This document shows, piece after piece, positions 53,049 to 60,650 of a stretch of 64,000 nucleotides of DNA. Origin of the DNA: Streptomyces sp. CB02959 (GTDB taxonomy: Bacteria; Actinomycetota; Actinomycetes; Streptomycetales; Streptomycetaceae); NCBI RefSeq assembly GCF_002803155.1, contig NZ_NNBP01000041.1, positions 1-64,000 on the forward strand, written 5' to 3'. The position numbers and the translations under genes were made by a program. Position 1 is the first letter of the stretch. Every line of letters starts with the position of its first letter. The notes under the pieces were generated by a model. That model saw nothing but the letters and a program-made list of their open reading frames with translations. It was not told the DNA's origin and ran no database searches.

Positions 53049-54085
53049 CCGGGTTCTCCCTCACCGGATGCACGGCCCGCGACCGTCTGGAGATCGCGGA
53101 CTTCCAGGACTCGTTGTGGCGTGGCGGAACGGCCGCCAATCTGGCGTACATGGACTGGAAGTACGGCGCCAACCCCTACCTCGACGACCGGTACGTCACC
53201 CTCGCCCGCGAGGGCGGGGAACTGGTCGGCATGGTGGGCGTCTTCGGGGCGTGCTGGGAGGTGGCGGGGGAGCGGTTCACCCTGCCCTGCCTCACCGACA
53301 CCGTGGTCGCCCCCCGCTACCAGGGCAGCCCCTTGTTCCGGATCCTGACCGACGAGGTGGTGGCACGGCTGCGCGCCGACGGCGTGCCGTGGCTGCTGGA
53401 CTTCGGCGACCAGGGAGCCGGCCCCGCCATGCTGATGAACGGCTGGCGCCCGATCGGGCCATGGGGGCAGGCCGTGCTGAAGCGGGCGAAGCCACTGGTG
53501 GCGGACCGGCCGTGGCACGAACTGGCCGCTGTACGGGGGGCGGGTTCCGGCCTGGTCGTACGTCCGCTGGAGGCCGTGGACGCGGAGGCCATGGCCGGCC
53601 TGGTGGATCGTCTGCCGGCCGGCACCGGCCTGCGCCCGGTACGGGACGCCGGCTACTTCCGCTGGCGCGCGGCGAACCCACTTGCCCGGTACTTCCACCT
53701 GGTGGCGGGGGACGACCCTATCGAGGGCTACCTCATCGGACACCGCTCCGGCGTCGACACCGACGACGGCGGGACCCCCACCACGATCGTGGACTGCGAG
53801 GCGACGTCCGACGCGGTGTTCGCGGACTTGGTGACGGCTGCGGTCGAGCAACTGCCGGGCGCCGAGGTCCTGATGTGGGTACGCGACCTCCCGGCGGCAC
53901 GGATCGCGGCGCTGCGCGCGCGGGGTGCCGAACTCGACGAACCCACCGGGCTCTTCACCCGCGACATGTACCTCCCCAACCTGGTGATCCGGGCGACCGG
54001 CGCCGATGTGCCGGGGGCGCTCAGCAGCATCCATGGGCCGGACATGTGGAACCTGAGCGGTGTGTCCGGCCGCGCGTGGCGATGA
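53045..54085 (+). CDS. GNAT-superfamily acyl/aminoacyl transferase
   Basis: 346 residues; the GTG at 53045 overlaps the A-domain stop (GTGA). The protein seems to hold two GNAT-like halves. The first has L-V-G-M-V-G-V-F-G-A and L-T-D-T-V-V-A-P-R-Y-Q-G-S-P, the acetyl-CoA-binding beta-strand and R-x-x-G-x-like loop. The second begins V-V-R-P-L-E-A-V-D-A. No membrane segment. Coupling to the A domain suggests it moves the activated amino acid, from a carrier, onto the product scaffold. This is comparable to SbzC, which transfers beta-phenylalanine in SB-203208 biosynthesis. Confidence 0.75.
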   Translation: MTGFSLTGCTARDRLEIADFQDSLWRGGTAANLAYMDWKYGANPYLDDRYVTLAREGGELVGMVGVFGACWEVAGERFTLPCLTDTVVAPRYQGSPLFRILTDEVVARLRADGVPWLLDFGDQGAGPAMLMNGWRPIGPWGQAVLKRAKPLVADRPWHELAAVRGAGSGLVVRPLEAVDAEAMAGLVDRLPAGTGLRPVRDAGYFRWRAANPLARYFHLVAGDDPIEGYLIGHRSGVDTDDGGTPTTIVDCEATSDAVFADLVTAAVEQLPGAEVLMWVRDLPAARIAALRARGAELDEPTGLFTRDMYLPNLVIRATGADVPGALSSIHGPDMWNLSGVSGRAWR

Positions 54086-54132
54086 TCCGTACGCCCGCCG
54101 GCTGACGCTCCCGCCGCCGTAGACCGACAGTG

Positions 54133-54179
54133 CGCTGCTCGCCTTCCAGAAGTCCGGTACCTCTGGAAGGCGAGCAGCG
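54133..54179. terminator. Bidirectional terminator between convergent operons
   Basis: Eighteen-base perfectly paired arms, 54133-54150 (CGCTGCTCGCCTTCCAGA) and 54162-54179, with an 11-base loop. It lies 47 bases after the plus-strand GNAT stop and five bases before the minus-strand methyltransferase stop, ending both operons. Confidence 0.92.
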
Positions 54180-54184
54180 TTGCG

Positions 54185-55189
54185 TCAGTTGGGGCGCAGC
54201 TCGAAGAGCAGACCGCCGGGCGGCCGGTTGAACTCCTGAACCGCCTCGCACTCCCAACCGGAGGCGGCGAACGCCGTCATCCAGTCCGAGCGCGTCGGCA
54301 GGGTGACCCCCATGAGCGCGTGCGCGAACTCAAAGCCCAACGTGAAGATCGGGGTGTCCGCTCCCGGCGCCACCTCGCTGCGCACCACATCACACAGCAG
54401 GAACCGTTCGACGTCGGGAAACACCTCGCGGATCCGGCGCAGCACGGTCACACACTTGTCATACGGCCAGAAGTCGTGCCCCATGAACACGCAGGTGACC
54501 ACGTCGATACCGGCGAATTCGGAAAGTTGGGGCAGGGCGTGCACATCGCCGTGGTGCACGGAGATCCGGTCCGACAGCCCGGCCTCGGCGACCGAGGCCG
54601 CCGACAGGTCCACGGAGGCGGTGGCGATGTCCACCCCGACGCCCCGGACATGAGGGTGGTTGCGCGCCACACGGATGAGCCGTTGGCCGGATCCGCATCC
54701 GAGGTCGCACACCGCTTGGGGTGGCTGGTTGGCGAGTATCTTGTCGAAGCGCAACTCGACCTCGACATCGCCGATCATCCGGGAGCTCACCGCCACGGCC
54801 CGCATGTCCCTGCGGTAGAACTCGCCCTGCCGGTGGCGCTCCAGCGCGACGTGCGGCGCCCGGCTCGTCAGCGCGCCGTTGCCGCCGGCCAGCCAGTAGA
54901 AGTAGCCGCGGTCCAGGTAGGCCGCGTCGAAGCCCGGCCCCGGCCGGGCGGCCTGGTCGTCGAGTTCGACGATCCCGGCCCACGCCAGGGGGAGGAGGAT
55001 GCCGTGCAGCACGGCGCGGTCGATGCGGCCCTCGCCCTCCTGGCGGCCGTCGAACCGGATGACGCCCCGGTCCTTGAGCTCGTCGAGCAGCCCGAGCTCG
55101 ACGGCTGCCGACAGTGCGGAAACCGCCACGGACGCGCTGAACAGGGAATCGGTGCTCGGGACATGGGCAGCGTGCGGAGTAGTGGTCAT
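54185..55189 (-). CDS. MppJ-like alpha-keto-acid C-methyltransferase
   Basis: 334 residues, ATG 55189. An N-terminal helical dimerisation domain is followed by the SAM motif V-C-D-L-G-C-G-S-G-Q near residue 160. Downstream blocks G-H-D-F-W-P-Y-D-K-C-V and T-L-G-F-E-F-A-H-A-L-M-G-V-T-L-P-T closely resemble MppJ, the iron-dependent enzyme that beta-methylates phenylpyruvate for mannopeptimycin. In MppJ a ferric ion is held by His243 and His295. Here His238 and His290 stand in the same motifs with the same 52-residue spacing. I therefore expect C3-methylation of an alpha-keto acid, giving a beta-methyl amino acid after transamination. It is last in the minus-strand operon. Confidence 0.8.
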   Translation of the reverse strand: MTTTPHAAHVPSTDSLFSASVAVSALSAAVELGLLDELKDRGVIRFDGRQEGEGRIDRAVLHGILLPLAWAGIVELDDQAARPGPGFDAAYLDRGYFYWLAGGNGALTSRAPHVALERHRQGEFYRRDMRAVAVSSRMIGDVEVELRFDKILANQPPQAVCDLGCGSGQRLIRVARNHPHVRGVGVDIATASVDLSAASVAEAGLSDRISVHHGDVHALPQLSEFAGIDVVTCVFMGHDFWPYDKCVTVLRRIREVFPDVERFLLCDVVRSEVAPGADTPIFTLGFEFAHALMGVTLPTRSDWMTAFAASGWECEAVQEFNRPPGGLLFELRPN

Positions 55190-55232
55190 CGCTGATCCTT
55201 TGTGAGTGGTGGTGTGGTCGCGGCGGTGGGGG

Positions 55233-56015
55233 TCACCCCTGGTCCAGGGGCTTGCGGGCGCGGTAGATGGTGCGGCAGGGCACACTGGTCAGGGAGCAGG
55301 AGCCCGAATCGCATTTGACGTACGCCGCCCCGAAGTCGTGTGCGGCCGGGGCGAGTCCGGCCGACTCCAGTGCACCCGCCACCTCGGCGGCGTCGTACTC
55401 CCAGCTGCGCAGCGTCTGGTCCACCCGCTGGACGGAGCTGCCCGTGCCGAACACTCCGGACACTCGCAGCATCCCGGTCCGTGCGCCGTCGTCCCAGACC
55501 CCGCGTTTGACGACGACCGCGTCCGGCTCGTCCGTCACGGTGAGGTTGTTCCAGTGGCGGAAGTGCGACGCCTCGTACAGGTCGAAGACGAACTCCCCGC
55601 CGGGCAGCAGCGCCTCGCTCACCGCGGTGAAACACCGGGCCAGCTCCGCCACCGACTCCAGATGGTTGAGCGCACCGTCCATGCTCACGCAGGCCGCGGC
55701 CCGCCGTGGCGTACGGAAGGACCGGGCATCGGCTTCGATGAGGTGGAGCGCACCGGCATCGAGGGCGGGGGCCAGCTTCTTGCGTGCGATGTCCAGCATG
55801 GCTGCCGATCCGTCCACGCCGGTGACCTGCCAGCCGGCCTCGTGGAAGACGGACGCCGTGACGCCCGTGCCGCAGCACAGGTCGATCACCGAACGCTCCG
55901 GGAGCCCCTGCCGCCCCAGATGTTCGGCGAGCCGGGGCGAGAAAGTGTGCACCCACCCCGTGTACCGGCTGTCGAAGAAGGACGCGAAACCGTCCGTGTA
56001 GTAGTAGTTCCCCAT
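55233..56015 (-). CDS. Class I SAM-dependent methyltransferase
   Basis: 260 residues, ATG 56015 with a GGAGG site. Starts M-G-N-Y-Y-Y-T-D-G-F-A-S-F-F-D, then motif I V-I-D-L-C-C-G-T-G-V-T-A, acidic V-T-G-V-D-G-S-A-A-M-L and motif II region G-G-E-F-V-F-D-L-Y. A Cys-containing tail (C-D-S-G-S-C-S) is unusual. The Methyltransf_25-like fold with a small cap is common in N- and O-methyltransferases of antibiotic clusters. The acceptor is unknown; N-methylation would fit an altemicidin-like core. Confidence 0.82.
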   Translation of the reverse strand: MGNYYYTDGFASFFDSRYTGWVHTFSPRLAEHLGRQGLPERSVIDLCCGTGVTASVFHEAGWQVTGVDGSAAMLDIARKKLAPALDAGALHLIEADARSFRTPRRAAACVSMDGALNHLESVAELARCFTAVSEALLPGGEFVFDLYEASHFRHWNNLTVTDEPDAVVVKRGVWDDGARTGMLRVSGVFGTGSSVQRVDQTLRSWEYDAAEVAGALESAGLAPAAHDFGAAYVKCDSGSCSLTSVPCRTIYRARKPLDQG

Positions 56016-56071
56016 GGTGAGCCTCCGTGGGCCGTGGTGTGGATGAACTCGGCGACCGGGCAGGTGCCTGG

Positions 56072-57034
56072 TCAGCCGGCCGGGTGGGCGCGCAGCACCG
56101 GCGCGACCTGCCGGGCGAAGAGATCGAGGGTCTGCTCGTCTACGGGAGGGCGGGCGCCGAGCAGGAAATCGCGGACACCCAGGTCGAGATAGGGACGCAG
56201 CCGCTCGACGCACTGCTCGGGGGTGCCGAACACCAGGTACTCCGGCCACACCGGCGAATCGGCGCCCAGTCTCCGCAGCAGCTGCTCCTTGCGCTCCAGG
56301 GCCTCCCGCTCGGTCTCGGCGAGCACCGCCCGGAACGTTACCGATCTGCGGATGGTCCCAGGGGCGCGGCCGACGGCGGCGGCGTGTTCGGCCAGCTTCG
56401 TGAGTTTGCGCCGGTAGCCGTCCGGGGTTCCGGCAAGGGTGTTCCAGATATCGGCGTGCTCGGCGACGATCCGCAGCATCCGCCGCTCGCCCTCGCCACC
56501 GATCACCATCGGCAGTCGTGGCTGAAGGGGGCGCGGCTCCAGATGGGCGTCCCGGAGCTGAAAGTGCTTCCCGTCGAAGGTCACCGCCCCGCCGGTCCAC
56601 AGCCCCCGTACCACCCGGCAGGCTTCGTCCAGCATGTCCAGCCGCGTCCCGGCGCCCGGGAACGGGATGCCGTACTGCCCGTAGGCCAGGTCCGCGCCGG
56701 CCGCGCCCATCCCGAACTCCAGGCGGCCGTCCGAGACGTGGTCGATGGTCGCCGCGATGGCCGCGGCCAGTGCCGGATGCCGCCAGGTCACCGCCGAGAC
56801 GAGCACGGCGCAGCGGATCCGGCTGGTGCGCGCCGCCAGCGCCGAGAGCAGCGACATGCCCTCGAAGCACGGGCCGGCCGGGCCGCCGAGCGGCGGACGG
56901 AAGTGGTCGAAGAGGGAGACCCAGTCGTACCCGAGTTCCTCCGCCCGCTGCCACAGGTCGAGCGCCTCGGCGAAGGTGGTGTACTGCTGGCCCGAGTGGA
57001 CGCCGACTCGGACGCTGTCTCCATGGATCTGCAT
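56072..57034 (-). CDS. LLM-class (luciferase-like) flavin or F420 oxidoreductase
   Basis: 320 residues from ATG 57034, preceded by GGAG. TIM-barrel markers: A-E-E-L-G-Y-D-W-V-S-L-F-D-H-F near residue 30, R-C-A-V-L-V-S-A-V-T-W-R-H-P-A, and G-R-L-E-F-G-M-G-A-A-G (cofactor phosphate site). Also H-F-Q-L-R-D-A and P-M-V-I-G-G-E-G-E-R-R-M-L-R. It resembles F420-dependent dehydrogenases of the Rv1855c type as well as FMNH2 monooxygenases of biosynthetic clusters. It probably oxidises the scaffold or a carrier-bound acyl group. The longer upstream start at 57100 is less likely because it would overlap the ACP gene. Confidence 0.82.
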   Translation of the reverse strand: MQIHGDSVRVGVHSGQQYTTFAEALDLWQRAEELGYDWVSLFDHFRPPLGGPAGPCFEGMSLLSALAARTSRIRCAVLVSAVTWRHPALAAAIAATIDHVSDGRLEFGMGAAGADLAYGQYGIPFPGAGTRLDMLDEACRVVRGLWTGGAVTFDGKHFQLRDAHLEPRPLQPRLPMVIGGEGERRMLRIVAEHADIWNTLAGTPDGYRRKLTKLAEHAAAVGRAPGTIRRSVTFRAVLAETEREALERKEQLLRRLGADSPVWPEYLVFGTPEQCVERLRPYLDLGVRDFLLGARPPVDEQTLDLFARQVAPVLRAHPAG

Positions 57035-57078
57035 GATGTCCGCTCCGTGAAAGGACTGCCCGGGAACCGGGCCGGGGT

Positions 57079-57336
57079 TCAGCCCGACTGGTGGCGGCAC
57101 AGCGCGCGGACCGAGTCGGTGAGGGTGCGAAGGGTGTGGAACACCTCGGGGGTGACCGCATCGGCCGGGAACCGAAAGGAGAATTCCTCCTCCAGATCCA
57201 CGACCAGACCGGCCACGCCCAGCGAGGTCACACCGAGGGAGGACAGCTCCGCGTCCGGGTCCATGCCAGCGGCCGGCGGCGGCGCCTCCGCGCGACGCCG
57301 TACGGCCTGCGCCACGGAAGCCATGAGGGGGTCCAT
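57079..57336 (-). CDS. Acyl/peptidyl carrier protein
   Basis: 85 residues, ATG 57336 behind a perfect AGGAGGTAA site. The phosphopantetheine site is L-G-V-T-S-L-G-V-A-G, with the modified Ser near residue 38, followed by V-D-L-E-E-E-F. A single stand-alone carrier. It could accept the amino acid activated by the A-domain protein or the acyl group from the ligase. Confidence 0.85.
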   Translation of the reverse strand: MDPLMASVAQAVRRRAEAPPPAAGMDPDAELSSLGVTSLGVAGLVVDLEEEFSFRFPADAVTPEVFHTLRTLTDSVRALCRHQSG

Positions 57337-57386
57337 ATAGGGGTTACCTCCTGTTGAGGGGTCATGGCCCGGCCGGTGGGGGCGGG

Positions 57387-58391
57387 TCAGCGGGCCGAGA
57401 AGTGGTGAACGGTGCGGTGGCGGTAGGTCTCACCGGGGTCGAGACGGACCGGGGGATAGTCGTCGCGGTTCGGCGCGTCCGGCAGCGGACCCGCCTCCAG
57501 ACACAGACCGGACCGCCGGCGCCCGGTGAATCCATCGGCGGAGTACACCCCCACCGCGGGCTGGTCGGTGACGACGCGCATGGTGCGCCCCGAGGCGGGG
57601 TCGTGCAGCTCCGCCGCCCAGGCCGGGTCGTCCAGGAGGAAGCAGTTGTCCAGCCTCCGGTCGCCGACGGGCTTCGATACGCGGTGGTCCAGTCGGCTTC
57701 CGGTGAGGTCCGCGGGCGGCCCGGCGACCGGGATGAGATGGTCGTCGAAGACCACTGCCCGGGAGGAGTTGACCGCCAGCAGATGGCCGTCGATCAGGCC
57801 GCCGCCGGCCAGGTTCCAGAAGGCGTGATTGGTCAGCCCCACGATGGTGCTTGCGGTGGTCGTCGCCCGGTACTCGAAGGCCAGACTCCCGTCGGGAGAC
57901 ACCTGGTAGCGGACCTCGGCGCGCAGCGCACCGGGGTAGCCCTGGTCGCCGTCCGGACTGTCGAGGCGCAGTCGCAGCGACAGCAGACCGTCCGAGCGTT
58001 CCGCCTCGGCCTCCCACACGTACCGGTCGAAGCCGAGGGACCCGCCGTGGATGTGGTGGGCGCCGTCGTTGCGGTCGAGCCGGTGCTCCACACCGTCGAG
58101 CCGGAACCGGCCGTCCGCCACGCACCGGCAGTAACGGCCCACGGTGGAGCCGACATACGGGTTGGCCGCACGGTCCTGGTAGGCGTCGAGGTCCGCGAGC
58201 CGCACCACCACATTGCCGGTTCGGCCCTCGCGGTCGGGGGCCAGGACCTCCACGAGCCCGGCCCCGTACGTCCACACCACGACGGCCAGGCCCTCGCCGG
58301 AGTCCAGGGTGTAGGCGTCCACGTCGGTCGGCTTCTGGCCGCGGTGTCCGGCGGTGGTGCCGATCGTCTCGCGCCGAATCGTCGCCGCCAT
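57387..58391 (-). CDS. galM: Aldose 1-epimerase (GalM-like)
   Basis: 334 residues; ATG 58391 overlaps the stop of the upstream gene. GalM pattern: N-P-Y-V-G-S-T-V-G-R-Y (start of the beta-sandwich core), H-H-I-H-G-G near residue 116, L-T-N-H-A-F-W-N-L-A-G with the catalytic His, and the C-terminal L-C-L-E-A-G-P-L-P-D-A-P-N with the catalytic Glu. It interconverts sugar anomers. A sugar epimerase inside a peptide-type cluster is unexpected and, together with the SIS gene, hints at a sugar-derived building block. A recruited fold catalysing another step is possible. Confidence 0.85.
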   Translation of the reverse strand: MAATIRRETIGTTAGHRGQKPTDVDAYTLDSGEGLAVVVWTYGAGLVEVLAPDREGRTGNVVVRLADLDAYQDRAANPYVGSTVGRYCRCVADGRFRLDGVEHRLDRNDGAHHIHGGSLGFDRYVWEAEAERSDGLLSLRLRLDSPDGDQGYPGALRAEVRYQVSPDGSLAFEYRATTTASTIVGLTNHAFWNLAGGGLIDGHLLAVNSSRAVVFDDHLIPVAGPPADLTGSRLDHRVSKPVGDRRLDNCFLLDDPAWAAELHDPASGRTMRVVTDQPAVGVYSADGFTGRRRSGLCLEAGPLPDAPNRDDYPPVRLDPGETYRHRTVHHFSAR

Positions 58392-58957
58392 CAGCCCTCC
58401 CCGCCCGAGCCTGGGGACGCCGGGCCGAGGGACTTGTGGAGGTGGACGCGGCGCCTGCCCTGCCCGTCGCTCAGCGTCGGCCCATGCTGAACGAACCCCA
58501 GGATGCCGAGCACGGACCGGGTGGCCGACAGGTCCGGGTTGGCCTCCGAGCGCAGTGCGTCACCGTCGGCCTGCGCCGCGGTCTCGATGGCCCGGCGCAG
58601 GCAGCGCAGCCCGACCAGGGACCCACCCGTCAGCCACTCGGGCGCGACGGCCAGCCGCGACAGATACAGGGGCCGTTCGGCAGGCGGGAAGGCGCCCTCG
58701 TCCGCGGCGAACGGCGGGTCCCAGGTCAGGGTGAACATCCCGGCCGGCCGGCCGCCGTGGCGCAGCAGGTGCACGGAGCCGGAGCGCACCCGGTGCTCGG
58801 TGGTCGCCAGGCGTCGCGCCGGCGCCGGGGTCCCGGAGGCCGCCGCCTGGTGGGCGTCGCACGCGCACAGCAGCGCGTGCACCTCCTCGGGGTCGCGGCA
58901 CACCTCCCACTGCCACGCGGCCGTCGCCTCCTCGGCCGGAACACGAGTGTCCGCCAT
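58391..58957 (-). CDS. GNAT-family acyltransferase
   Basis: 188 residues, ATG 58957. The GNAT fold is shown by A-G-M-F-T-L-T-W-D-P-P, Y-L-S-R-L-A-V-A-P-E-W (beta-4) and G-S-L-V-G-L-R-C-L-R-R-A-I-E. The normal pyrophosphate loop Q-x-x-G-x-G/A is changed to L-T-G-G-S-L. Such loops occur in GNATs that take acyl groups from carrier proteins instead of CoA. Position right after the ALDH gene and near the ligase/ACP pair suggests it attaches the carrier-bound acid (for example 2-sulfamoylacetate) to an amine of the scaffold. Confidence 0.7.
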   Translation of the reverse strand: MADTRVPAEEATAAWQWEVCRDPEEVHALLCACDAHQAAASGTPAPARRLATTEHRVRSGSVHLLRHGGRPAGMFTLTWDPPFAADEGAFPPAERPLYLSRLAVAPEWLTGGSLVGLRCLRRAIETAAQADGDALRSEANPDLSATRSVLGILGFVQHGPTLSDGQGRRRVHLHKSLGPASPGSGGEG

Positions 58958-58959
58958 GC

Positions 58960-60321
58960 TCAGCTCCCGCCCAGACGTACGGTGACGGTCTTGGGCCGCT
59001 GGTACTCGGTGATCGCCAGCACGCTCATGTCCGTACCGTGCCCGGAAGCGCCGCGCCCGCCGTGGGGCAGTTCCGCGGTCTGCTCCAGATGGCAGTTGAC
59101 CCACACCTCGCCGGCGTTCAGCTGGCCGGCCAGTTCCAGGGCCGCGTCCGTGCGCGAGCCCCAGACGCTCGCGGCGAGGGCCTGCGGCATCCCGTTGGCC
59201 AGCGCCAGGGCCTCGGCGGGACCGTCCGCCGCCTGCACGGTGAGCACCGGCGCGAACACCTCCTCGCACACCGCGGGATCGTCCGCCGACAGGTCGGCGA
59301 GGATGCGGCCGGGCCGCCAGTGGCCGCCCTCCTCGCCCGGGGGCGGCGCGAGCGGGGCGACATGCTCGATGCCCGCCCCGCTCCGCGCGACGATCCGGTC
59401 GTAACGGGCCGCCTGGTCCGCGTTGTTGAGCGGCCCGAAGTCGACGCCCGCGCGCCGCGCGTTCATGGCCTTGGCCAGCCCTTCCACGGCCTGCTGGTAG
59501 TTCTCCCGCAGGGTGATGACCCGGGCGGGGGAGGCACAGCTCTGCCCGGCGTTGTAGGTAGCCGCACGAACCAGCGCCTCATAGGTGCCCGGTGGCGCGT
59601 CCGGCAGCACCAGTGCGGGGCAGTTGCCGCCGAGCTCCAGGCTGAGCCGGCGCAGGCCCGCGCGGACGACGATGTCGCGCCCGGCCGCCTCGCTGCCGGT
59701 GAACGCCACCGCGTCGACATCGCTCTGCACCAGCAGGCGGCCGGTGTCGCGGTCACCCGGCACGGTTACCAGGACACCAGGCCCCAGCGTCTCGGCCGCG
59801 TCCCGGGCCAGCAGCAGCGCGGTGTCCGGGGTCGTCAGGGCGGGCTTGAGGACCACGGTGTTGCCCGCGGCGAGTGCGGGGCCGATCCGCCACGCGGCCA
59901 TCACCAACGGGTAGTTCCAGGGCACGATCGCCGCGACGACGCCCAGCGGATCCCACCGCACCCAGCTCTCCCGTCCGGGCAGCAGACGGCCCGCGGCCGG
60001 GGCCGTGCGGGCGCGCAGCGCGCCCGCGTAGAAACGCAGCAGATCGGCGCACGACTCGACCTCACCGGCCGCTTCGGCAGCAGGCTTGCCGGTACCTGAC
60101 CGCTCGGCCGCGACGTACTGCGCCGACCGTTCCTCGATCAGGTCGGCGAAGCGCAGCAGGCACCGTGCCCTGAGCCGTGGGGTGAGCGCGGCCCACGCGG
60201 GCCCGGCGCCGCGGGCTTCGGCCACGGCGGCCGCCACCTCCGGCTCGCCGGCGAGGGCAATGCGCCGTCGCTCGCGTCCTGTGCGGGGGTCCGTCAGGAT
60301 CGCCACCTGTGCGTCTTCCAT
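58960..60321 (-). CDS. NAD(P)-dependent aldehyde dehydrogenase
   Basis: 453 residues from ATG 60321 (GCGGAG site). A GTG at 60372 overlaps the ACP stop and would add 17 residues. Core: V-P-W-N-Y-P-L-V near residue 140, K-P-A-L-T-T-P-D, F-T-G-S-E-A-A-G-R, catalytic base L-E-L-G-G-N and nucleophile Cys in N-A-G-Q-S-C-A-S-P-A-R. All catalytic residues are present. In altemicidin/SB-203208 biosynthesis the aldehyde dehydrogenase SbzJ oxidises 2-sulfamoylacetaldehyde to the acid; the same role is proposed here because a cupin, ligase and carrier lie in the same operon. Confidence 0.88.
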   Translation of the reverse strand: MEDAQVAILTDPRTGRERRRIALAGEPEVAAAVAEARGAGPAWAALTPRLRARCLLRFADLIEERSAQYVAAERSGTGKPAAEAAGEVESCADLLRFYAGALRARTAPAAGRLLPGRESWVRWDPLGVVAAIVPWNYPLVMAAWRIGPALAAGNTVVLKPALTTPDTALLLARDAAETLGPGVLVTVPGDRDTGRLLVQSDVDAVAFTGSEAAGRDIVVRAGLRRLSLELGGNCPALVLPDAPPGTYEALVRAATYNAGQSCASPARVITLRENYQQAVEGLAKAMNARRAGVDFGPLNNADQAARYDRIVARSGAGIEHVAPLAPPPGEEGGHWRPGRILADLSADDPAVCEEVFAPVLTVQAADGPAEALALANGMPQALAASVWGSRTDAALELAGQLNAGEVWVNCHLEQTAELPHGGRGASGHGTDMSVLAITEYQRPKTVTVRLGGS

Positions 60322-60368
60322 CCGCGCACTCCGCTTCTGTCGCTCCTGGGGCATGGCAGGGGGCCCGC

Positions 60369-60650
60369 TCACGGGGCGGTCGCCGGGACGACCGGCCCCT
60401 GCTCGCCGCCCTGCTTGCCGACCACGTACGCGGCGATGGTCTCGACGGTGCGGAAGCGGTCCGGGGACAGGTCGGTGGTTGCCACGCCGATGCCGAACTC
60501 CTCCTCCATCGCCACGAACAGGTGCATGAAGCCGATGGAGTCGAGCAGACCGGTGCCGATCAGATCGGTGCGGGGGGCCGGCGGGTCGATATGGAGGACG
60601 TCTCCCAGCAGGTGGGCTACGCGGTGTGTCATCCCGGAGGGGTCGTTCAT
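60369..60650 (-). CDS. Acyl carrier protein
   Basis: 93 residues. ATG 60650 overlaps the ligase stop. The site for phosphopantetheine is L-L-D-S-I-G-F-M-H (Ser near residue 38), followed by V-A-M-E-E-E-F-G-I. The D-S-I variety is usual for carriers served by stand-alone ligases. It is the obvious partner of the coupled acyl-AMP ligase. Confidence 0.9.
   Translation of the reverse strand: MNDPSGMTHRVAHLLGDVLHIDPPAPRTDLIGTGLLDSIGFMHLFVAMEEEFGIGVATTDLSPDRFRTVETIAAYVVGKQGGEQGPVVPATAP

Noticed and set aside
59038..60099. Plus-strand frame of 353 codons opposite the ALDH gene
   Set aside because: Complete overlap with a clear aldehyde dehydrogenase on the other strand, with antisense-type composition.
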